Assembly: GCA_014905825.1 (NCBI GenBank)
Contig: JACGCN010000003.1
Coordinates: 1,674,001-1,738,000 of the forward strand
DNA from: Lyophyllum atratum
Taxonomy: Eukaryota > Basidiomycota > Agaricomycetes > Agaricales > Lyophyllaceae
Direction of reading: 5' to 3'
DNA length: 64,000 bases
In this document: positions 56,620 to 64,000 of the stretch, one piece after another
How positions within the stretch are numbered: position 1 is the stretch's first letter
Layout: each line of letters opens with the position of its first letter
Notes under the pieces: model-generated
The model's database searches: none
Told to the model about the DNA's origin: nothing
What the model saw: only the letters and a program-made list of their open reading frames with translations
Translations under genes and position numbers: made by a program

Positions 56620-58842
56620 ATGATCTTGACCTCGACAAAACGTACCGCTGCAAAAGCAAGGATATTTTCTCGCGCCTTTTCTTCCTCTCTGCCTCGGGGG
56701 AAGGAACGGCTCGTAATTCTCGGATCCGGGTGGGGTGGTTATACACTACTCCAGGGCATCGACAAGCGGCGATGGGGTGCGTCTCATGTCAACTCGACCT
56801 TTATTTACTTAACTCCCACTTTCACAGACGTTGTAGTCTTGTCGCCGAACGCATATTTCAACTTCACGCCATTACTAGCTGGATGTGCTGCTGGCACATT
56901 GGAGTTCCGCTGTGCAGTTGAACCGTGGATATTCATCTCGATGTTCCTTGTTGCACGCTAACTTCTTTAAGTGTCCGCCGATACTCTCCTCAAGTGGTCA
57001 GTGGAATCATAGTTCTTGGGGTTATTCACATAATATCATCTTTCAGACCGCATACCAAGCCTGGTGTGACAAGATTGGTAAGTGCATCCTATATTCCTTC
57101 AGCTCTGAGGCTATATTGGAATGCAGATTTTAAACGCGAGTCACTGCAATGTGTGGGTCATATCAACTCGTATGCCCATTTCACTTGTAAAACATGACAT
57201 TAGATGCCCGCGACAGCACCAGTAACGGAATCTGGAGCCATAGTGCACTCGACTTCTCGGCTCGCCATGATACCAGTTGAGAACTCTCCATTTTCTCTGA
57301 GATACGACAAGTTGGTCATCGCTGTCGGAGCATATTCTCAAAGTATGTCAACTCACCGTTACAACAGCACTTTTTCTTAATGATTTAACTACAGCGTTCA
57401 ACATCCCTGGAGTGAAAGAAAACGCCCATTTCTTGAAAGACGTCAAAGACGCCCGAATGATTCATTCGCGGATATTGGAATGTTTCGAGCAAGCCAATCA
57501 ACCCACAATGTCCGATATTCAGAGAAGGAACCTGCTAAACTTCTGCATCGTCGGTGTGTATGCTCCATTTCCTGAAGCGATGTCCGAAGAATAATAGTTT
57601 GATAGGTGGTGGACCTACGGGAGTAGAATTTGCGGCCGAGCTACATGACCTTTTACATGCCGATATCGCCAGACATTACCCCGCGCTCGCAAGGCTCTCC
57701 AAAATCAATCTGTATGATGTGGCCCCTCAAATTCTCAGCAGCTTCGACAAAAATTTAGTCCGGTCAGTCCTCTATTCACGCTTGACTTCATCCTACACAC
57801 ATTCCTCAGATACACTGAGAAGACATTCGGTCGAGATGGAATCAGTATCTTGACGAGTCACCATGTCACAAAGGTTGAGCCAGTAAGTTGACTTTCCTGC
57901 TATCCCAAAGCAGAGACCGACGTTTGGTAGAATAAAATGTTTGTCGAGGAACAGGGAGAAGGTACTAGTCAATCTATTGCACTACATATCTTCTGATCTC
58001 ATCTCTTTTAGTCCCTTTTGGTCTCCTTGTATGGAGTACAGGATTAGCTCCGAATCCCCTGATTAGCTCTATAAAGGATGCGAAGAAGCACGATAGGGAA
58101 ATCGGGTACGTTCCCTCCTTAATGGAGTCATACCATCATATATATGTTTTGCAGGCTTCTCACCGATGAGCGTTTAAATCTCATCCATACTAATGGCACA
58201 ATAAATCCGGATGTTTGGGTTATTGGTGACTGCGGTATCATTGATGGTGCTCCTCTTCCAGCAACCGCACAAGGTGAGCGTAATGCTGGAGCAGACAACC
58301 TTGAGATCTGATAGGTTTTCAGTGGCTGCACAGAAAGGGAGATACCTGGTCAAAGTGCTCAACAACATCGCGAAAGACCAGCCTGTTCCAAAGCCATTCG
58401 AATTCAAAAACTTCGGGAGTCTAGCTTATATTGGTGACTGGTCTGTCGTCTACTTTGTACTTTCTTCGAGTGGTCAGACAGTCCTGACGGTGCTGTTCTC
58501 AGGAAAGCAATATACGACAGACCCGGGACGGAGGGCTTCATGTCGAAGGAAGGTGGTCGCTTGGCATGGCTATTGTGGCGGAGTGCTTATTTCACTATGA
58601 CCCTGTCTCTTAAAAACAGGTCAGTCTTATTCTTGTTCCCAATCGACGGTTTTGAATCTAACCCTGCCGTAAAGGGTGCTGGTACCCTTTTACTGGTGAG
58701 TCCAGTTCTGAAATTCCCAGAAGCCGTCTGACATCACACCCCAATGCAGGTTTATCAACTGTAGGTCCTCTTGGTCTTCGCGGATACGCACACCTTAACC
58801 TTTCTTCCAGGGATATTTGGCCGAGACTTGACCCGATTTTGA
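56620..58842 (+). CDS. alternative (type II) NADH:ubiquinone oxidoreductase, mitochondrial
   Basis: Rotenone-insensitive NADH dehydrogenase that bypasses complex I without pumping protons. N-terminal [20 protein letters not shown] looks like a mitochondrial presequence. FAD site: [19 protein letters not shown]; then [20 protein letters not shown] and [23 protein letters not shown] site: [40 protein letters not shown] and GSLAYIGDW follow, and the C-terminal membrane anchor is [20 protein letters not shown] then [10 protein letters not shown]. No EF hand is seen. About ten to twelve introns. Internal or external face of the inner membrane cannot be told. Confidence 0.9.
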
Positions 58843-59297
58843 CTGATGGATAGACAACCTAAAAACGTACGGCAAGAATCACTATAGCTTATTTCGTGGA
58901 ATCTAGACTTCGCCCTTTTACGTTACAGCAGCTCCACTTATTCAATATACAATACTAGGACTTGTATTCGTGGTCCATAATACATTTCTTCTCTGACCAT
59001 CACTGGCATACGTCACTCACTGTCTTCCCTGGACGCCAACGACGAGGGCGTTATGATGGACAAGTCTCCAAGTTATGTAGAAATACTTGAGCAGACAAGG
59101 CAGAGGCGAGGAAGGAATTTGTCACCCTTTAAATTACTATTATACAATAAGATTGAAATCGCCGAGATCACCGCATCGAACTTGCTACAAGCATCAACAC
59201 CAACGCTGTGCAATGGCAGGGCGTGGTGCCTGCCCTGTGAATTATCTATTAGCTCCCTTCTCACTGAGTTGCCAGTGCGCAGACGAACAGCCATTAG
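58843..59297. other. intergenic, nothing recognised
   Basis: About 455 bp between two plus-strand genes. One short open stretch near 59050-59280 has no recognisable content. Confidence 0.35.
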
Positions 59298-61108
59298 ATG
59301 AGCCTCCTGCACCTCGACGATGACATCTTGTCACTCATCGCATCGCACCGACTCGATGATCAGGCTCCCGAGCTGGACGATGCCTTGTCAATGTCCCTCG
59401 TCTGCAAAAGGTTACGGCCAATTTTGCTCTCGCTGCTGTTCCGTGCGGTGCGTTGGCCGCAGCGAAGTCGCTTCGAATTTTACCCTCCCCAACTGTGGCC
59501 ACATATCAGGTAAGTAAACATCTTTATCTCGCTAACTCGTCTGCTCTTGTTTTGACACTATTTCCTGAGGCGGTTTTCTTTTCTTCAAGTCCAATGGAGA
59601 TCACACCACATCAAGTCTCTGGAGACACTCTCCAACGCATTACCTCAGTTATACAACTTGACGACCTTTAATTATTGCGAACAGAAGTTTGGGCCAACTC
59701 TAACATCGATTTCGTCCCTGGCAAGCTCTTCCCCTTCTCTTACAACACTAGAGTTGAACACCGTCTTCTTTTCTCATGACGCGTTGACGTTATTTTCTAC
59801 GTTCTCTGGCCTCCATCGACTTTTGTTAAGGCAGCCAGAGGGAACAACACTTTCGACAGCCCCAGAGTCTAAACGCGCGCTGTCACTCCAGTGCGTGGCC
59901 AATCTCATCCTTGCGTGTCACGAGACTCTTAGTTATCTTGAGCTACCTGGAGAATTTTGTCCTGTGGAATCGCTCGCGTCTGGTTCCACTACATTATCTG
60001 CCCTAAAAACCTTAATTCTGCACGGCTACCCTCCTCTGGGTGCTGAAACTATCCTGATATGGAAAGCTTCGCCTTCCATGCCGCGACTCACGAGACTGGA
60101 AGTTCTTTTCCGGCTTCGAGTCGTAGGAGCTCGAGCGAGTCGGTACGTCCTTATGCCGAGCGACGTGTCTTATACGGAGGGAGATGAGTCCATATTTCCC
60201 TCCCGAACTACAAAGCCTTTCAATCGCGAACCCAATGATGAAGGACCATGTATTCAAACATCTCCCTTCCTCATTAAAGAGCCTCACCCTTGACTTTATC
60301 CCTGAGTGGGAGAACATGCTTTCGAGCAAGGACTCTCTGGCGTACCATCGGCCGGAAAGAATGTTGGATTTTTTGGCCAACATGACAAAGAAAAGGCCGA
60401 GTCCCTCTCCTGACCTTGAGAGCCTTTGCATCAAGATGGGTTGGTGTGCCACCCCGGAAATCTTCGCATGCATTCATGATACTTTTCCCGACCTCATCTT
60501 TCTGGAGTTTCAAGGCCTACGGTATGTCGATAGAGGAGAAGAAGACGAGTCTGACATGGTATGATTTCCATTTGACATACTTCAATGAGGCATTGATTTC
60601 GACACGCATGGTTTCCTAATAGAACACCTGTGTTTCTAGCCTCGCAGGCTTTGGATATCTTCAGACATTGAAACTTGCCATGGAACTACCAGAGGACACA
60701 TACGAATATTCATCAAGTGCACATCGCAATGTTGGCTCCGTGAAGGAGGCTACCCAGAGATGGGCTGACGCTCTGGCTCTTCGCTTACCGAACCTGCGAC
60801 ATTGGCCTTCGAAATACGCCCTCATGTTGGGCGAGGACTTGGACCAAGGATTCTCTTGGGCCAGCCTGACTGGGCATGGTTCGACATTAGAAGTGGAGAC
60901 GCCAAGCGGAACCTTGATATGGTTGAGGGGCCGTCAAGGCATCACTGGGCACCTAGCTTCGGTCGCGAAAGCCGCCATGGCCTTCCTCAGGCACCTCCGT
61001 CATATCAGCCGAGATAAAGCTAGCCCTTGGTTTTATGACTCGTTGCTCAACTCACTACACGGATTTTGGGATGGAGCATGGGACCATTTGCTGTCGCATA
61101 TACAATGA
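59298..61108 (+). CDS. F-box-like / leucine-rich protein
   Basis: ATG 59298 gives MSLLHLDDDILSLIASHRLD..LSMSLVCKRLRPILLSLLFRAV, an F-box-like N-terminus that in relatives binds Skp1. It is followed by leucine-rich segments (LTTLELNTVFFSH, LSYLELPGEFC, LKTLILHGYPPL, LQSLSIANPMM, LKSLTLDFIPEW, LESLCIKMGW). Four exons: introns near 59513-59570, 60144-60179 and 60540-60630. The C-terminus includes LRHWPSKYALMLGEDLDQGF and a tryptophan-rich end. Such genes are multicopy in Agaricomycetes; the target is unknown. Confidence 0.75.
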
Positions 61109-61157
61109 CACATCATGAAGCGGCCGAGTAGCTAAGTGGCTCTGAAATTCGATGGTC

Positions 61158-62231
61158 TTACGCATTGCCAACTTGCCCGACGGCACCTCCAGCAGAGCCT
61201 GACCAGACACTTGGACCAGGAGGAACGTACTGAGTCGGGCTCTTGGTGAGGTCGTAAATATTCCATTGTATTCCAGGAGTGGAATCAGTGTATGAACCTA
61301 CACTAAGATGGGTCAGAAAACAAGTAAGTGGAAAATGGATGATTCAATTCTACCAGGGAAGCTAGTCCCGCCTGGGAGGGATTGGCTGCCGCTAGAAGTG
61401 ACCCTGATCTGTACACAGCTCATGTACAGCTGAACACCTCTGATGGGATTTTGTGAGTAGAGCGAGTCAGCCTCGTGCAAGGCTACGAGCTCAGCTTCAT
61501 CGAATGGTCAGAAGACGTACATTGGATGGTATGCACACGAACTTACCACGGATAAGATAATCGCCGGCAGGAATATTGGGTATGTTAACGCTGTGTTGAC
61601 CATGGCTGGAGATCAGGCGGTCGATGCCCCAATTTCCCGAGTACGAGTCTTGGAAGATCTTCGTCCAAACGGCGCCCTGGCCATTTGAGGACGTAGGAGC
61701 GATGTACACCAAGACTGCACTCCATACGTTAGCAGATAATCGACTGGAGCCAAGATATTTACTCTACCTGGTCCGTGGTGCGAGGAGGCGATTATATCGT
61801 CGTTGCGGCTGAATAGATATAAGATACTTTGCCTGATATCATATGGCGCAGTGTATACCTAGAATGGTACCACTCGAAGGTAAATTTGTCTCCGGCCTTG
61901 ACAGAAAGGGTCCTCGAGACAGCTACAGAATATCAAAATAATCAGATGAGCCAAGCTAATGCAAAAGAAGGCGTATCCTTACGATTGTTGTTTACATTGC
62001 AGGCCATCGCGCTGGACTTGAGGTCCTTAACGGGGTTGTTGTTGGGAGGTGAGCGGATCTGAAAATATGGGTAAATCCCAGATCGTCAGAAGTAAACGAT
62101 AATGTAGAAACGTACATAGTTGTTCCTGCCATCGCCTGGAAAACTCCATTAATCCAGGCTCCATAGACCGTGGTATGCGCTACGGCGGCAGCGACAAAGG
62201 ATGATAAAATAAGGATTGACTTCATCTGCAT
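61158..62231 (-). CDS. AA9 lytic polysaccharide monooxygenase
   Basis: Copper enzyme that oxidatively cleaves cellulose. Signal peptide [18 protein letters not shown], then the mature protein starts [12 protein letters not shown], so the N-terminal His can form the copper histidine brace. The second brace His lies in [20 protein letters not shown]. Other AA9 blocks are [57 protein letters not shown] and [17 protein letters not shown] with the axial Tyr. The end is [12 protein letters not shown]. There is no carbohydrate-binding module. About seven introns. A second in-frame ATG lies two codons downstream (62225). Confidence 0.92.
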
Positions 62232-62275
62232 GTTCCTGGGACTATCAAACGTAAGTTGACTGGAGTAGTCGTGGC

Positions 62276-62296
62276 GTATATACTGTGCTTATATAT
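62276..62296 (-). promoter_or_regulatory. TATA-type promoter of the AA9 gene
   Basis: On the minus strand, an ATATATAAGC sequence and a second TATATAC lie about 45-65 bp upstream of the ATG at 62231. The spacing suits a TATA box of an inducible secreted-enzyme gene. No carbon-catabolite or cellulose-regulator site was checked beyond eye inspection. Confidence 0.5.
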
Positions 62297-63255
62297 GTTC
62301 TGGGCCAAGATAACTTTGCCTCTACTTCAAGTAGAAGCAACTTTCGCATAATTATCGCATCTGAAAGTTCCGAGGATTGAGCCTGGCGGCGCGCCAAGAC
62401 ATCCGTCCAGGTGACCAGGAGCATTGCCTGGGAAGTATGAGGTCGTCAGCCGGAACGACCTGAAACGACCAGGCTTGTTTCTATTCCGAGGTAGAGGCTA
62501 AATTACTCCAGACGACAATCACTTGGGTTCGGAGAGATGGCATCGAACTTCTATTCGGCTCAATAGTTTGAATCCTCCTGGAAGCATGGTTGCGAGCATT
62601 GCTTAGTTCATATCGTAGGAAGTTGATTGAATGGGTAATCCTTACGGTATCGGAACAACTTCAACAAGTACTCATCGTCATGGCTGCAGATTCCGGACTT
62701 CACTTCACCTAGAAAGGCGAATCAAACGGTACTTGTAGTGTATGACAGATATTGGAGAGAGTGAAGACATACCCTGGCCAACCCGGAGAGGTTATGAAGA
62801 TGTTAAGAGAATGTTAAGGAAAGATGGCACGAAGTGATTCCCTGCGGTCACAGCTTTCCAGAAACGTCGCATGGACGAAGTTCTCATTCGACGTCTTTAG
62901 GAGGTGCTTCGGCGGGTGACACTGCTTCTCGCAGGTTGACGGAAAGACGATCTGCCGGCTAAAGGGCGAGTCTTCGCAAAATCCTGCCCCCGGCATCGTG
63001 CTCGGACTACGTTAGGAAGACTGAAACCAGCAAAAGGGTCAAGTAGATCTCAAGCCTCAAGGTCGGGGAGATCGGGCTATTTGTCCAATAGCAATAGAGG
63101 CGATTGCAGAGAGGAGCGGGCCAATCGAAAGGAAACTAAGTGGAGAAGGCTGAATGCGTTTGAGTCAGCCGTCAGCTTCCTTGAGACGAAGTCTACGTCA
63201 ATTATTATTATTATGGGTGTCAAAAAGTCAGAAAATGAGGCAAGGATGATACCCG
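62297..63255. other. intergenic between the AA9 gene and IPI3
   Basis: About 960 bp, containing the AA9 upstream region and the IPI3 3' flank. Only short frames on both strands; no recognisable domain, repeat end or RNA gene. Confidence 0.4.
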
Positions 63256-64000
63256 TCAAGTCCTCCCTCTCTTCCGTCTTCGCTCTCCTTCGTGGCCATC
63301 GACAGATTCCTTGTCTTTTACTACAGCCGCAGCCCGTTGAACAACTGTATCCCACATCACGTCGTTGACCGTCTTCGCCTTGCCCAATTGTTCCCGTAAC
63401 CGTGCGACCTCGGCCTCAAGATCGTCCACTTTTGCTCTGAGCGACAAGTTGTCTGTTCCAGGCGTTGTTAGAACCTTCGATGGCTGTACAAAGAACGCAT
63501 GATCTCGAAGTAGTTCATCGGCTTCGTAAGTAGCTGCATCGTCGTCATGAACCTGAAATACCGAGGAATGAAGCTTGAGACCAGCTTGAGACTACTAGAA
63601 AAACGTATACGTACAATTCTTTGTGCAGGCAGGAGAATCGCAACTTCGTGGGCCTCCCGCATTTTTGGATCCCTCATCCTCTGAAATGGTGAAACAGGTT
63701 TGACGGGGATGACATCTTTGGTGTCAGCTGTACTGCCGACAGCCAAGTTAAGGTTTATATGGCCAATGAGATCAGGGGGTTTCAGCATAGTTGCCAGATG
63801 CGTTATCGCCAGACCCTTATGTGTGGATATTGTACGAAGGAGTTGGTGTGAGGGGATATCATACACATGTATTAGACCTGTTTCGGTGCCGACCAAGAGG
63901 TGGGAGGAGGTAAGGGAGATCGATATAGCAGTGATTGCTTGCCTGCGTGTGATTTCGAAAGGTCAGTCGGGATTGGTTGAAACGCGAGCAAAATTTAGTT
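63256..64000 (-). CDS. IPI3: IPI3 / WDR18 pre-rRNA processing WD40 protein (C-terminal part, runs off right edge)
   Basis: A Rix1-complex WD40 protein needed for 60S ribosome maturation. The visible C-terminal exons give VGTETGLIHVYDIPSHQLLR, TISTHKGLAITHLATMLKPP, DLIGHINLNLAVG and VSPFQRMRDPKMREAHEVAI. DELLRDHAFFVQPSKVLTTP and a coiled coil SLRAKVDDLEAEVARLREQL end in RRKRGRT. The PFQRMRD..REAHEV block is characteristic of fungal Ipi3. The N-terminal WD repeats are outside the window. Confidence 0.85.

Noticed and set aside
61120..61200. Possible tRNA-like sequence beginning GCGGCCGAGTAGC
   Set aside because: No cloverleaf with a proper acceptor stem, T-loop GGTTCGA box or anticodon arm could be formed.

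Overview
The window is nuclear DNA from a mushroom-forming basidiomycete (Agaricomycetes). Genes are split by many roughly 45-65 nt GT..AG introns and packed on both strands with short divergent and convergent gaps. The protein set fits such a fungus: a FunK1-type kinase, a DUF2408 protein, an AA9 polysaccharide monooxygenase, a GH45-like secreted protein, Kei1, and a CCCH/RRM/RING-IBR composite. There are no bacterial operons, CRISPR arrays, rRNA genes or tRNA genes that I could recognise. Species cannot be named from the sequence alone.

Layout. 1-172: 5' part of a small basidiomycete protein gene. 173-3282: about 3 kb with no recognisable gene. 3283-7327: phosphatidylserine decarboxylase, RIB3 (riboflavin) and the mitochondrial phosphate carrier. 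7851-12957: a very large CCCH zinc finger/RRM/RING-IBR gene whose frame is broken at several points. 13395-25723: a compact housekeeping stretch (Gfo/Idh/MocA dehydrogenase, OHCU decarboxylase, J-protein, membrane protein, NAPE-PLD-like hydrolase, CDK7/Kin28, FG-type nucleoporin with a RanBP2 finger, complex I 21 kDa subunit). 25724-35060: an accessory island with an HxxxD acyltransferase gene, two decayed copies of it, degenerate tandem repeats, a mariner-like MITE and a FunK1 kinase carrying an internal 174-bp duplication. 35251-51822: GH45-like protein, DHHC palmitoyltransferase, dual-specificity phosphatase, MED4, CLC channel, DUF2408 protein, two tandem tropomyosin-type genes, MsrB, eIF4E-family protein, Kei1 and a PQ-loop protein. 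51958-52547: a second MITE. 53165-64000: MYND protein, TMEM14 protein, alternative NADH dehydrogenase, F-box-like protein, AA9 LPMO, and the C-terminal part of IPI3 running off the right edge.

The genes are mostly independent housekeeping functions rather than one pathway. Mitochondrial functions recur (phosphate carrier, complex I 21 kDa, NDH-2). Plant cell wall attack is represented by the AA9 and GH45-like genes, and sphingolipid/phospholipid metabolism by Psd, the NAPE-PLD-like enzyme and Kei1. Intron positions were assigned by eye from splice sites and family conservation; gene ends are usually exact, and internal exon borders and some starts are less certain. Several conserved genes contain single-base frame breaks, so indel errors in the assembly are possible, and frame breaks elsewhere should be read with that in mind.
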